Origin: Tissierellia bacterium
Lineage (GTDB): Bacteria; Bacillota; Clostridia; Peptostreptococcales; Acidaminobacteraceae
DNA length: 41,168 nucleotides
Assembly: GCA_012727635.1 (NCBI GenBank)
Contig: JAAYGQ010000151.1
Location: forward strand, 1-41,168
Direction of reading: 5' to 3'
Below, one piece after another: positions 1 to 9,844 of this stretch. Made by a program: the position numbers and the translations under genes. How positions within the stretch are numbered: the first letter of the stretch is position 1; every line of letters begins with the position of its first letter. Below the pieces are notes generated by a model. The model ran no database searches. It saw only the letters and a program-made list of their open reading frames with translations, and had not been told where the DNA came from.

Positions 1-1182
1 AAGCATTAGTATCAACTTCTTCTTAGGGCTATCTTTAAAGGCATGATTTAGTAGCACATAATAATATGTGTACCAACCCGTTGCTGTCGTAAGACCAAAG
101 AAGAAAATAGAGAGAGCAACAACGTAACGCGAAAAGCTTCCAAGAGTTGTTTCTAGGGCTACAAGAGTAAGTTCAGCTCCCATAAGTCCACTGTTCCAAA
201 AACCTGTCACAATAACAAGAAGGGCTGTTGCAGTACAAACCACCATAGTATCAGCAAAAACTTCAAAGGCTCCCATGATACCTTGTTTAATTGGGTGATT
301 GGTTTCAGCAGTGGCGTGGATCATTGGAGAAGTTCCCCAACCGGCTTCGTTTGAATAAACAGAACGGGCAAAACCCAGTTGAAGGGCTCTAGCAACAGCA
401 GCACCAGCAAATCCACCAACGGCTGCTTGATAGGTAAAAGCACCCTTGAAGATTAGACCAAAAGCTCCTGGAATGGATGAAGCATGTGTGAAAAGAACAA
501 CTACTACACAACCAACATAGAATAGGCACATAAAGGGAACAAGATACCCTGCGATTTCGCCCACTCTTTTAAGACCACCAAGGATAATTGCATAGATGGA
601 AAAGACTAGAACCAGTGAAGGAACAATAAAAGGGATGTTAAAGGTCGTTCCAATGGCTTCGGAAACGGTGTAATTTTGGAGAGTTATAAAGAAAGTTATA
701 AAAATACCACCACCAAACATGACAGCCAATAGAGGCCAGCCTTTAAAACCTTTTTCTTCCCCAAGGCCTTTTTGCATATAGTATGTAGGTCCACCGTAAT
801 GGGTACCATCGGGGTTTGTTGTACGATAATAAACAGCCAGTGTAACTTCAGCCATTTTGATGATCATGCCTAATAATGCCGCAATCCATAGCCAAAAGAC
901 TGCACCGGGTCCGCCTGTTGCAATAGCTGTACCAACACCTGAGATATTGGAAACACCAACGGAACCACCAACGGCGATTGATACGGCTTGGAAAGGTGTT
1001 AGTTTGTCTTTCCTATCAGCGAGTTCGGGATCTTTCTTAAAGGGTGTTGTAATGATTTTACCGATATGAGTAAACTGGAATCCTTTACTAATAACAGTAT
1101 AAGCAACGCCGGTAACAACGATTACAATAAGCAGTGGAATACCCCACAGCCAGCCGGTCAGATTTTCAAATGCTGCCCACAT
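1..1182 (-). CDS. AGCS family sodium:alanine/glycine symporter (C-terminus truncated by window edge)
   Basis: Own minus-strand translation from ATG at 1182: MWAAFENLTGWLWGIPLLIVIVVTGVAYTVISKGFQFTHIGKII...VGGSVGVSNISGVGTAIATGGPGAVFWLW...SNEAGWGTSPMIHATAETNHPIKQG. Motifs typical of AGCS. AGAGGT Shine-Dalgarno. Absent from ORF track because the stop is outside the window. Confidence 0.93.
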   Translation of the reverse strand, partial: MWAAFENLTGWLWGIPLLIVIVVTGVAYTVISKGFQFTHIGKIITTPFKKDPELADRKDKLTPFQAVSIAVGGSVGVSNISGVGTAIATGGPGAVFWLWIAALLGMIIKMAEVTLAVYYRTTNPDGTHYGGPTYYMQKGLGEEKGFKGWPLLAVMFGGGIFITFFITLQNYTVSEAIGTTFNIPFIVPSLVLVFSIYAIILGGLKRVGEIAGYLVPFMCLFYVGCVVVVLFTHASSIPGAFGLIFKGAFTYQAAVGGFAGAAVARALQLGFARSVYSNEAGWGTSPMIHATAETNHPIKQGIMGAFEVFADTMVVCTATALLVIVTGFWNSGLMGAELTLVALETTLGSFSRYVVALSIFFFGLTTATGWYTYYYVLLNHAFKDSPKKKLILML

Positions 1183-1218
1183 AATTACCTCTTTCTTTTT
1201 CTTATGAACAAAAATATT

Positions 1219-1253
1219 TATTCAAGAAGATTGATAAAGTCTCTTCTTGAATA
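1219..1253 (-). repeat. Perfect 12-bp inverted repeat (11-nt loop) in the AGCS mRNA leader
   Basis: TATTCAAGAAGA-ttgataaagtc-TCTTCTTGAATA. Confidence 0.85.
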
Positions 1254-1260
1254 TGGAATT

Positions 1261-1289
1261 AGTATAACATTGTTGTTTTACTAGGTCAA
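1261..1289 (-). promoter_or_regulatory. Predicted sigma-A promoter of the AGCS gene
   Basis: Minus strand TTGACC - 17 nt - TATACT, with TG extended -10 (TGTTATACT). Confidence 0.7.
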
Positions 1290-1331
1290 GTGTAGGATGG
1301 TTTTAAGACTTTTTGTTTACACTTGCTAGTT

Positions 1332-1349
1332 TTATAGTTATAACTATAA
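1332..1349. repeat. 18-bp perfect palindrome
   Basis: TTATAGTTATAACTATAA. Confidence 0.8.
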
Positions 1350-1523
1350 CTGTCCAGACCAATGTATAACAATCCAGTAGCCTTTACAAATTGTTTGGAG
1401 CTTAACTTTACAAATATTTGAGACTTTACCTCTAAATTAGCCCTAGAATGAAAGGAAAAACTGCTGCAAGACTGAGGCTATAGATTTTTTTGCTCCTAGG
1501 CTAGAATTTAAATTTTTGAAGTT

Positions 1524-1556
1524 AAAAAAAGGGAGCTGAATAAACATCTCCCTTAC
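1524..1556 (-). terminator. Intrinsic terminator after the amidohydrolase pair
   Basis: Minus strand AAGGGAG-atgtttattcag-CTCCCTTTTTTT: stem plus T-tract downstream of the stop at 1579. Confidence 0.75.
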
Positions 1557-1578
1557 TAAAGGATTTTCTAATTATTAT

Positions 1579-3210
1579 CTAAACTCTTTCATAGACCAAT
1601 TCGCCACCTAGAAAGGTTTTCATCACTTTTGTATCAAGAATCTTCTCTTGCTCAACTTCAGTAATGACTCGGTCTAAGAAAATAAAGTCTGCCAAATAGC
1701 CAGGCTTTATCTTCCCCTTATCCTCTTCTTCATCGCTCATATAAGCGCCTAGAAGTGTATAGGACTCAAGAGCCTCTTCCATGGTGACTCTTTCTTCGGG
1801 AAGATAAGGGCCATTTCCTTTAAGATCTTTTCTTGCTACAGCACAATATAGATTGGGCATAGTATTAAAGGGTTCTACAGGGGCATCGGTACTGTAAGCA
1901 CATACAATCCCCATGTCTCGATAACTTTTCCATGCATAGGATGTACTAGCTAAGGCTTCCCCCACACGATCCCCAACCATATGCATATCGTAGTGAACAA
2001 ATATAGGTTGTGCAAAGACCCCTACATTGAGTTCTTTAAAGCGCTTCATAAGCTCAGGGTCTGTAATTTGAGCATGGACAATACCATGGCGTGGGTGAAG
2101 ATAGGGCAGGAGATTTTGTGCGAATTCCACGGCATCGAGGCACTGCTCAATGGCTCCATCGCCAATGGCATGGAGGGCAACGGGCATGTTTTTCTCGTGG
2201 GATTGATAGACGATATGATTTAGCTCATCTTGCTTATATATGGCAATGCCTCGTGTACTGGGATCGTCATTATAGGGTTTTCGCAGATAGGCTGTACGGG
2301 CTCCAAGAGACCCATCGGTTAAAACCTTTATACAGGAAATGTTAAATCGGCGATTGCCATAGTCTTTGCCAAATCCTAGAGCAAAAAAGCGTTCTACATC
2401 TTCTTTTGTATCGACAAGGGCTTGAAGGCTATAGCGTAATTTCAGTCTCTTGTTTTCACCGGCGTCGCGCATCAATCGACAAAACTCTGGATAATTACTT
2501 CCGGGAATATATTTAACATCATCGCTTTGCACCGAAGTAATCCCCTGCTCCCACAAATCTTCTTGGGAGTCTAAAAGGGATTCTACCAGTTCCCCAACAC
2601 TGGGGGCTGGAAGTTTGGATTTAATATTGTCGAAAATATATTCTCTTAAAACACCCGTAGGGTTTCCATTTTCATCCACATCAATATATTCCGGATGTTT
2701 TTTCGCTTCTTCCTTGGTAATGCCCATCATTTCCATGGCTTTACTGTTGAAAACACCGATGTGAAAACAAGCTCGCATAATAAGGATAGGAAAATCCTTT
2801 GAAATTTCATCCAGGTCGCTGGCCATCGGAAATCGCTTTTCATCGGTAAAATAATCTTGATTCCATCCCTCACCGGTAATCCAATGGGTGCTGTTTTTAT
2901 CATGAGCCTCATAGGCTTTTTTCATTTCTTCCACGACTTCTTTAAGCGAAGTGGCGTCAAAAAGATTGGCCGCTTGTTTGGCCTTTACATGATGAAGAAA
3001 GTGAAGATGGCAATCATTAAATCCTGGAAGAACCGATTGGCCGCCGGCATCAAATTCCTCTACAATAAAATTCCTTTGAGCTAAGAATTCTCGAGCTCCC
3101 ACTTCTGTCCCCACATAGGCGAAATATTCATCGATAACCACTGCGGCTTCGGCTAGTGGTCTATCAGTATCCATTGTGAGAATCCTTGCATTTTTTATAA
3201 GTTTATACAT
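1579..3210 (-). CDS. Amidohydrolase family protein (YtcJ-like)
   Basis: 543 aa; metal-binding signatures GFNDCHLHFLHH, VALHAIGDGAIEQCLDAVE, GIVHAQITDPELMKRF, STDAPVEPFNTMPNLY, C-terminal GYLADFIFLDR. Confidence 0.9.
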   Translation of the reverse strand: MYKLIKNARILTMDTDRPLAEAAVVIDEYFAYVGTEVGAREFLAQRNFIVEEFDAGGQSVLPGFNDCHLHFLHHVKAKQAANLFDATSLKEVVEEMKKAYEAHDKNSTHWITGEGWNQDYFTDEKRFPMASDLDEISKDFPILIMRACFHIGVFNSKAMEMMGITKEEAKKHPEYIDVDENGNPTGVLREYIFDNIKSKLPAPSVGELVESLLDSQEDLWEQGITSVQSDDVKYIPGSNYPEFCRLMRDAGENKRLKLRYSLQALVDTKEDVERFFALGFGKDYGNRRFNISCIKVLTDGSLGARTAYLRKPYNDDPSTRGIAIYKQDELNHIVYQSHEKNMPVALHAIGDGAIEQCLDAVEFAQNLLPYLHPRHGIVHAQITDPELMKRFKELNVGVFAQPIFVHYDMHMVGDRVGEALASTSYAWKSYRDMGIVCAYSTDAPVEPFNTMPNLYCAVARKDLKGNGPYLPEERVTMEEALESYTLLGAYMSDEEEDKGKIKPGYLADFIFLDRVITEVEQEKILDTKVMKTFLGGELVYERV

Positions 3211-4806
3211 CTAGTTGTCCTTTCTTTCATAGAGCACTTCTCCACCAACCATGGTCATCAAAACCTTGGTTTCCATAATTTCCTTGGCTTCGATTTCAAA
3301 AATGTCGCGGTCCAATAAAATCATGTCTGCAAGATATCCTGGCTTTAGTCTACCTTTTTCCCCTTCTCTGAATTCAGCATAGGCACTGCCGAGGGTATAA
3401 CCGTCCAAAGCTTCCTCTAGGGTAAGAACTTCTTGCATTTGAAAACCTTCCGAAGGATTTCCTAGGAGATCTTTTCTTTCCATACTACAATAAATATTTT
3501 CAAAGGGATTAAAGGCCTCCACGGGAGAATCGGTACTCATGGCTATACGAACTCCTTTATTAAGCATGGATTTCCAAGCATAGGAGGTTCTTTGGAGATC
3601 CTCTGAAATGGCTCCTTTAAGAGCTTCAATATCCGAACGCAGGAAAATGGGCTGAATAATAGCCAAAAAGTCTTTTTCAGCAATTTTTTCAATCATCTCT
3701 TCATCGGTGATTTGACAGTGGACAAGTCCCCAGCGATCTTTTGCTTCGGCGGGGGCATAAACTTCCATCGTTTCTTCCATAGCCAGATCCCCAATGGTAT
3801 GTGTTAAAACTTGAATACCATGGCGCTTAGCTACATCTATAAAGGGTCTAGCTTTCTCCATGGGAAGAACGTCAACACCAAAGTTCTTCTCATTGTCGAG
3901 ATAGGCTTCTTTTACAAGAGCACTGTGGCCCCCTAGCGAACCGTCTTTAAAGAGCTTTAGCGGCCCCCAGGTCCTTTTTTCGCTAGCAGGAGAAGTTTTT
4001 AGTTTTTCTGTGGCATAGTGGTCAAATTCTTCTGGAGTAGAAAAACACATTTGATGATGGACTCTGGGATAGGGGCTTTTCTCGGGATAAAAATCATCAA
4101 AGAAATCGAAGAATTCAGCAGGATCCATAGAAAGTCCACAGTCATTGCTATGTACAGTGGTAACACCTTGACTTAAAAGTTGATTCATTGTATCTTTCAT
4201 GGCAGATTTAAGTTTGTCTTTTCCAAAGGGAGGCCTAAGTACGTCAATCAAACTGTTTGCATTTTCGTAGAAGCAACCCGTTGGTCCTTCTTCGTCCACA
4301 TCAAATAGGCCTCCAGGAACCTGAGGGCTATCTTTATTTATACCAGCAAGCTCTAAGGCTTTGCTATTACAGGAGATCATATGTCCGCAGGCTCTTGTAA
4401 AAATAACAGGAATCTCCTTCGAAATTTTATCAAGATCTTTTCTAGTAAGATTGCGCTTCTCTCCTTCGGTAAAATCCGCGTAGTTCCAACCCATACCGTA
4501 GAGAAGATCCAAGCCTGGGTTCTCTGCAATAAAATTTTTACCTTTTTGCAGAATATCCTCCAGGCTTTTTGAACCCAATAGCTGCAAGTGAGTACTGAGT
4601 TCTGAGATCATCATTAAATGTACATGGGCATCATTAATACCGGGAATTAGTGTTTTTCCCTGGCAATCTAAAGCCTGATCATGCTCCATCTCAAGAATCT
4701 CATCATTGTTGCCAAGGGCTACTATCCTATCATTTTCTATAAGTATTGCCTCTTGAAACTGTCCTTCATCAACGTAGATTTTTGCATTAAAAAGTATTTT
4801 TTTCAT
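3211..4806 (-). CDS. Amidohydrolase family protein (YtcJ-like), paralogue of the adjacent gene
   Basis: 531 aa; GINDAHVHLMMI, LTHTIGDLAMEE, GLVHCQITDEEMIEK, STDSPVEAFNPFENIYC, GYLADMILLDRDI; abuts the downstream paralogue. Confidence 0.9.
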   Translation of the reverse strand: MKKILFNAKIYVDEGQFQEAILIENDRIVALGNNDEILEMEHDQALDCQGKTLIPGINDAHVHLMMISELSTHLQLLGSKSLEDILQKGKNFIAENPGLDLLYGMGWNYADFTEGEKRNLTRKDLDKISKEIPVIFTRACGHMISCNSKALELAGINKDSPQVPGGLFDVDEEGPTGCFYENANSLIDVLRPPFGKDKLKSAMKDTMNQLLSQGVTTVHSNDCGLSMDPAEFFDFFDDFYPEKSPYPRVHHQMCFSTPEEFDHYATEKLKTSPASEKRTWGPLKLFKDGSLGGHSALVKEAYLDNEKNFGVDVLPMEKARPFIDVAKRHGIQVLTHTIGDLAMEETMEVYAPAEAKDRWGLVHCQITDEEMIEKIAEKDFLAIIQPIFLRSDIEALKGAISEDLQRTSYAWKSMLNKGVRIAMSTDSPVEAFNPFENIYCSMERKDLLGNPSEGFQMQEVLTLEEALDGYTLGSAYAEFREGEKGRLKPGYLADMILLDRDIFEIEAKEIMETKVLMTMVGGEVLYERKDN

Positions 4807-4986
4807 CCCGGCTCCTTTCGATTAAAAGCATATAGCTTTTTCCATACTTTTTCATTATAACACGGTCATAGGGATTTGGTCTCTTTGGAAACATGATTTT
4901 TAATGCCATAATCTATATATTATTATGATTAAACTATGTTTTTATGGGCATCCTATAAATAGATTATTTTGAAAGGAGCCCCAACA

Positions 4987-5778
4987 ATGAGAAACAAAGA
5001 AACAATAGAGCTGCGCCGCCATCTTATGGACACTGTTCGTAGGGAAATCGACTTTTCCCAAACGGATCAAAACCTGGGTGTACCAATGCCACCCATACAA
5101 AAAGAGGTTACAAAAGATCAAGTCCTAATCAAACTTCCTTCCTGGCAGGAAGTAGTTACACCCCAGGGTACTTTGGATTATCTTATTCGAAATCGGCGAA
5201 GTTATCGTAAATTTGAAGAAAAGGCCATGGGAGCCGAAGAACTTTCTTACCTACTTTGGGCGACCCAAGGCATACGTGCCCCTTCTCCCAAAAGAACCCT
5301 TCGCAACGCTCCATCGGCGGGCAATCGACATAGCTTGGAAACCTATTTGGCAATAACAAAACCCATGGCCAACGAAAAGGGAGAGATTTTATTTAAGCGA
5401 GGTCTATGGCGCTATCTTCCTCTTGAGCATGCCCTTGTATACCTATCTTCACCAGAACCCCTTGAAACCTATGTAACCGAGGCAGCCCTTGGCCAAGCCT
5501 TTGTTGGTAAAGCCCCTGTTATATTTTTATGGTCCACCCTTCCCTACCGGACCGAGTGGAGATACAGTAAAGCCTCCCAGAAGGTGATTGCCTTGGATGC
5601 AGGCCATGTATGTCAAAACCTTTATTTGGCCGCCACTTCCATTGGCTGTGGCACCTGTGCTGTTGCAGCCTATGACCAGGAAGCCGCAGACAAACTATTG
5701 GATCTTCCAAATCCTGACGAATTTATTATCTATATGGCTCCTGTAGGCAAAATAATTCAAGGCAATAGCGAAGACTAA
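4987..5778 (+). CDS. SagB/ThcOx-type nitroreductase family protein
   Basis: LIRNRRSYRKFEEKAMGAEELSYLLWATQGIR...LRNAPSAGNRHSLETYLAI...ALGQAFVGKAPVIFLW. Start moved from TTG 4969 to ATG 4987 because AAAGGAG SD lies within the longer ORF. Confidence 0.88.
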   Translation: MRNKETIELRRHLMDTVRREIDFSQTDQNLGVPMPPIQKEVTKDQVLIKLPSWQEVVTPQGTLDYLIRNRRSYRKFEEKAMGAEELSYLLWATQGIRAPSPKRTLRNAPSAGNRHSLETYLAITKPMANEKGEILFKRGLWRYLPLEHALVYLSSPEPLETYVTEAALGQAFVGKAPVIFLWSTLPYRTEWRYSKASQKVIALDAGHVCQNLYLAATSIGCGTCAVAAYDQEAADKLLDLPNPDEFIIYMAPVGKIIQGNSED

Positions 5779-5791
5779 TATTCATCCCAAT

Positions 5792-5815
5792 AAAAAAACC
5801 GCTTAGCAGTTTTTT
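5792..5815. terminator. Bidirectional terminator between convergent nitroreductase and FocA-type genes
   Basis: AAAAAACcGC-tta-GCaGTTTTTT, overlapping the stop codon of the minus-strand gene. Confidence 0.7.
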
Positions 5816-6557
5816 AAATGTCTTTATATATATATCCCGTTGCATAGCCAAGAAAGACACCACCCAGAATATTACCTAGAACCACGAAAAATAGTGTTTT
5901 ATAAAAAACCCATAAACCCAAAATTTGAAGTCCCAGACCAGCAGGAATAATAAAGAGATTGGCTACGCTGTGTTCAAAGCTACCTATAAAAAACACCGTT
6001 ATAATCAAAATGCAGGCAATGGCTTTGCCCGCGGCATCCTTGGAAGCTTCCATGGCTCTAAGGGCAAGGCACACTAGAAAATTACATAAAAAGCCTGCTG
6101 ACACAGCTTTAATGGGATCCAGATAAAGTTTTGTTTTGGCGATTGGATTTACAATATCAATTAGTTTTGGATGAAGGCTGCCAGCCAGTTGTAAAAGAAC
6201 TAACAGTGCAATGGAGCCAACAAAGTTCGAAAACAAAACCAAAGCAATACGCTTTGTCAATTCTATTTTTTGTTTGTTTGACGTTCCCGGCACATAGAGC
6301 AAGGTTCCTGTAAAAAGATCGCCTCCACTTAAAACAATGCCCAATAGACCGAAGGAAAAAATAATTCCGCGAAGGATCTTTGTTATCCCCTCGCCTACAA
6401 AAACCGAACTATCATAGGTCGCCCCATAGCTAACGTAACCAGCCATGGCAATAAGCATTCCTGCCATAATCCCACCCATAAAAATAGAGCTACTGCTTCT
6501 TTTAAGAAAAGTATTGCTCTTATCAATATATTGGATTGAAACTTCCTTTGGCGTCAT
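5814..6557 (-). CDS. Formate/nitrite transporter family protein (FocA/NirC-like)
   Basis: Hydrophobic protein with GGDLFTGTLLYVPG, GFLCNFLVCLALRAMEASKDAAGKAIACILIITVFFIGSFEHSVANLFIIPAG typical of FNT. Start moved to internal ATG 6557, preceded by GGGAGG. Confidence 0.88.
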   Translation of the reverse strand: MTPKEVSIQYIDKSNTFLKRSSSSIFMGGIMAGMLIAMAGYVSYGATYDSSVFVGEGITKILRGIIFSFGLLGIVLSGGDLFTGTLLYVPGTSNKQKIELTKRIALVLFSNFVGSIALLVLLQLAGSLHPKLIDIVNPIAKTKLYLDPIKAVSAGFLCNFLVCLALRAMEASKDAAGKAIACILIITVFFIGSFEHSVANLFIIPAGLGLQILGLWVFYKTLFFVVLGNILGGVFLGYATGYIYKDI

Positions 6558-6580
6558 TTTATTCCCTCCCAAAAATAAAA

Positions 6581-6603
6581 GGAGCGAGCTTTTAACTCGC
6601 TCC
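6581..6603 (-). terminator. Strong intrinsic terminator between ftsH and the FocA-type gene
   Basis: GGAGCGAG-cttttaa-CTCGCTCC with flanking T/A tracts. Confidence 0.85.
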
Positions 6604-6626
6604 TGATTTTTTTCGTCCTTTAGATA

Positions 6627-8552
6627 TCAAAAGTTTCTTCTGTTTTTTTCTTCGTTTTTTTCCGATTGATCTTGCCCATCTTTGGCAACATCAAAATCAC
6701 TGTCTTCATAACTGGGTTCGACTTTTCTTTTCTTAACTAAAGCGTCAAATCCCTTTTCAATGACCAAGGCAAACTCTTGAGAATCAATGGTTTCGTACTC
6801 ACTTAAAGCCATGGTAACACCCTCAAGTTTATCTATATTTCTCTGCAATAAGTCGATAGTTTGAGCATAGGCTCTATCGACAATTTGACGAATTTCCATA
6901 TCAATTTCGCTGATAACCTGCTCGGAATATTCTCTTTTTGTCGTAAGATCTTTGCCAATAAATACATTATCATCTCCCCCATAACTCATCTGTGAGAGAT
7001 TGTCACTCATTGCGTATTTAACAACCATGTCCTTAGCTATTTTTGAGACCCTTTCTAAATCATTGGAGGCTCCGGTGGAAATATCTTTTAGAACAATTCT
7101 TTCCGCCGCTCGACCGCCTAGAAGAACCATCAGCTCTGTGATCATTTGATCCTTTGTCATGTAATTCTTCTCTTCAAGGGGTAGCTGCATTGTAAATCCG
7201 CCGGCTCTTCCTCTTGGAACAATAGTCACAGTATGGACGGGGTCTGCTCCGGGTAAAAGGGCTGCAACAACAGCATGACCAGCTTCGTGAACCGATACCA
7301 GCCTACGCTCTTTTTCAGTAATCACCTTGGATTTCTTTTCAACGCCAACAATAACCTTGGTGGTGGCTTCTTCGATAATATCCATGGTTATCTGAGGAAG
7401 ATTTTTTCTAGCGGTAATCAGAGCGGCTTCATTCATCATGTTCTCAAGATCAGCCGGGGTAAAGCCTGGAGTTCGTTTTGCAATAACACTAAAATCCACG
7501 TCCTTATCCACGGGTTTATTTTTTGAGTGTACCCTTAGGACAGCTTCACGCTCCTTGATATCAGGAACACCTACATAAATCAATCTATCAAATCGACCAG
7601 GACGAAGAAGGGCCGGGTCCAAAATATCCGGTCTATTGGTGGCCGCGATAATAATGATGCCCTCATGGTCTCCAAAACCATCCATCTCGACGAGAAGCTG
7701 ATTTAGGGTTTGCTCCCTCTCATCGTTGCCCCCGCCCAAACCAGCACCACGATGACGACCAACGGCATCGATTTCATCAATAAATACTATACAGGGCGTA
7801 TCTTTTCTTGCAGTGGCAAAAAGATCCCTAACCCTGGAAGCGCCAACTCCAACAAACATCTCGACAAAGTCTGAACCACTTATGCTGTAAAAGGGTACAT
7901 TGGCCTCGCCGGCAATGGCTCTTGAAAGATATGTTTTTCCTGTTCCCGGCATTCCGCTCAAAAGAACTCCCTTGGGAATTCTAGCACCAAGTTTTTTATA
8001 CCGTTCGGGGTTTTTTAGAAAATCTACGATTTCCATCATTTCTTCTTTTTCTTCATGAAGACCTGCAACATCGGCAAATTTAATTTTTTTCCCCGTATCT
8101 TGCTTATGGAGTTTTGCACGGTTCTTACCAAAACTCATGGCCTTATTGGCTCCACCCTGGCCGGAATTCATAAGCATAAACCACGCGAAAAGCATAATTC
8201 CCATAATTGCCAGAGTCGGCAGGATACTCATCCATAGTGGTTCAACATCCGGTGGGGCTGTTTCAATGGGAATGTTTTGAGCTCTGGCCGCATCGAGAAT
8301 CTCCGTACCATAATACTGGGCAAACATTCCCGGAACAAAGACGGCAAATTCACTTCCATCCTTTAAAAAACCACCAACCACATTGTCTTTAACGCCGATA
8401 CTCTCGACCTGATTGGCTTCAATTCTTGCAATAACATCTGTAAAATTTAATTCAACTGTTTCTTCGGTCGGTTGCAAGGAGCTCCAAAACACGAAGACCA
8501 GCACCATAAGAATAAGTAACCAAAAGAACAGATTTTTTTGTATTCCTTTCAA
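6627..8552 (-). CDS. ftsH: ATP-dependent zinc metalloprotease FtsH
   Basis: Walker A GMPGTGKT, Walker [35 protein letters not shown], zinc motif [18 protein letters not shown] start with AAGGAGG SD. Confidence 0.97.
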   Translation of the reverse strand: MKGIQKNLFFWLLILMVLVFVFWSSLQPTEETVELNFTDVIARIEANQVESIGVKDNVVGGFLKDGSEFAVFVPGMFAQYYGTEILDAARAQNIPIETAPPDVEPLWMSILPTLAIMGIMLFAWFMLMNSGQGGANKAMSFGKNRAKLHKQDTGKKIKFADVAGLHEEKEEMMEIVDFLKNPERYKKLGARIPKGVLLSGMPGTGKTYLSRAIAGEANVPFYSISGSDFVEMFVGVGASRVRDLFATARKDTPCIVFIDEIDAVGRHRGAGLGGGNDEREQTLNQLLVEMDGFGDHEGIIIIAATNRPDILDPALLRPGRFDRLIYVGVPDIKEREAVLRVHSKNKPVDKDVDFSVIAKRTPGFTPADLENMMNEAALITARKNLPQITMDIIEEATTKVIVGVEKKSKVITEKERRLVSVHEAGHAVVAALLPGADPVHTVTIVPRGRAGGFTMQLPLEEKNYMTKDQMITELMVLLGGRAAERIVLKDISTGASNDLERVSKIAKDMVVKYAMSDNLSQMSYGGDDNVFIGKDLTTKREYSEQVISEIDMEIRQIVDRAYAQTIDLLQRNIDKLEGVTMALSEYETIDSQEFALVIEKGFDALVKKRKVEPSYEDSDFDVAKDGQDQSEKNEEKNRRNF

Positions 8553-8578
8553 ATTTCTGCCTCCTTATACACCCATCT

Positions 8579-8607
8579 ATACTACACCAAAGGAGATTAT
8601 TTTTCAA
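8579..8607 (-). promoter_or_regulatory. Possible sigma-A promoter for ftsH, overlapping the end of tilS
   Basis: Minus strand TTGAAA - 17 nt - TAGTAT. Confidence 0.5.
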
Positions 8608-9844
8608 TAAAAACCTGAAGATAACTTTGAGCATCCATGGGGATTTGGGCTTTTCTCAGCCCTATTATCCAAAAGATTGTCTTTCCCGATGCTAAGAGCA
8701 TATGTTGGTCTCTTTGCGATAGGGGAATCTTCTCATCAATAAAAAAATCTTTTAACTTCTTTTTCCCTTGAACGCCACTGGGTTGAAACATATCTCCGGG
8801 TCTTCGATTGCGAAGAACTAAGGGCTCAACTATGAGTTCTTCTGGAATACTGTGGGTTTTTTCTGTAAACAGGGGTTCATTGGTCTTTGTAAGCCTTAAT
8901 TCATAACCCTCGAAGCTATTTGTACCCAAACTTAGAGGGTGGCTAACACTTGTATTTTGGGGATAGGGACCCAAATAGAAAAAGTCCTGTTCTCTGCGAA
9001 GCAGTCCCTGGGTAAAGTGCTTTTCTCCCATGGAGCGACCTTCTAAAATATCCATCGCTTCCTGAGTTTGGGCAAAATTTAAAGAGAATTTTCTGCGAAG
9101 CAAAGCTTTTTTGAGGATTCTGTGGAGCCTGCCAATCTCCTCAGTGCTATAAAGTTTTTTGTTTGTATCAATATTTTCTTCAAGGAGTTCCTCTATATAG
9201 GCGCTTTCTTCACGAAGAATCTCCGTAGTTTGAAGGAGGCGCTTTGAAAGCCTCGGAGCATATTCCTCTTCAATCTTAGGAATTAAGTCCAGTCGAAGAC
9301 GGTTCCTACTGTATATTGGCTCTAGATTGGTCTCGTCGGTCACAAAGTCTAAATTATTTTCCTCTGCATAATGAAGAATCTCCTCTTTGCGAAAGGAAAG
9401 AAGGGGTCTATATAGATCTCCTTTTAGAGGATGAATGCCTCCAAGACCAGAAGTGCCACTGCCTCTGAAAAGATTCATAAAAAAAGTTTCCATCTGATCA
9501 TCTAAATGGTGGGCAGTTGCTATATAGTCAAGATTTCTTTCTTTTTTTATTTTTCCAAGGAGTTCATAGCGAAGATTTCTTGCTCCCTCTTCGATACCTA
9601 GTCCCTTTTTCTTACAATAGTCTTCAACCTCTAGGCTATATGTGTGTAGGACGAGATTCTTGTCCTTAGCCAGCTGGCGGCAAAAAAGAGCGTCTCTTTT
9701 TGAACTATTTCGAAGGTTATGATCTAGATGAAAAAGTTCGACTTGGTAGCCTTCCTTTAAAAATAAATCTAGCAAAACAACAGAATCAGGGCCACCACTA
9801 AAAGCAAGAAGAACACTTCCTTCTATTTTTGGAATGAGTTTCAT
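8597..9844 (-). CDS. tilS: tRNA(Ile)-lysidine synthase TilS
   Basis: PP-loop LLAFSGGPDSVVLLDLF, TAHHLDDQMETFFMNLFRGSG, C-terminal RRPGDMFQPSGVQGKKKLKDFFIDEKIP; ATGA overlap with upstream gene. Confidence 0.95.
   Translation of the reverse strand: MKLIPKIEGSVLLAFSGGPDSVVLLDLFLKEGYQVELFHLDHNLRNSSKRDALFCRQLAKDKNLVLHTYSLEVEDYCKKKGLGIEEGARNLRYELLGKIKKERNLDYIATAHHLDDQMETFFMNLFRGSGTSGLGGIHPLKGDLYRPLLSFRKEEILHYAEENNLDFVTDETNLEPIYSRNRLRLDLIPKIEEEYAPRLSKRLLQTTEILREESAYIEELLEENIDTNKKLYSTEEIGRLHRILKKALLRRKFSLNFAQTQEAMDILEGRSMGEKHFTQGLLRREQDFFYLGPYPQNTSVSHPLSLGTNSFEGYELRLTKTNEPLFTEKTHSIPEELIVEPLVLRNRRPGDMFQPSGVQGKKKLKDFFIDEKIPLSQRDQHMLLASGKTIFWIIGLRKAQIPMDAQSYLQVFIEK

Noticed and set aside
857-1284. Plus-strand ORFs 857-1069 and 1066-1284
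   Set aside because: Mostly antisense to the AGCS symporter, whose minus-strand translation is clear; no recognisable family.
1183-1578. Possible glycine or lysine riboswitch upstream of the symporter
   Set aside because: No conserved riboswitch core recognised; only the simple 12-bp hairpin and an 18-bp palindrome.
5653-5671. TGGCACCTGTGCTGTTGC as a sigma-54 promoter
   Set aside because: Spacing between the GG and GC elements is too long and it is inside the SagB-type coding region.
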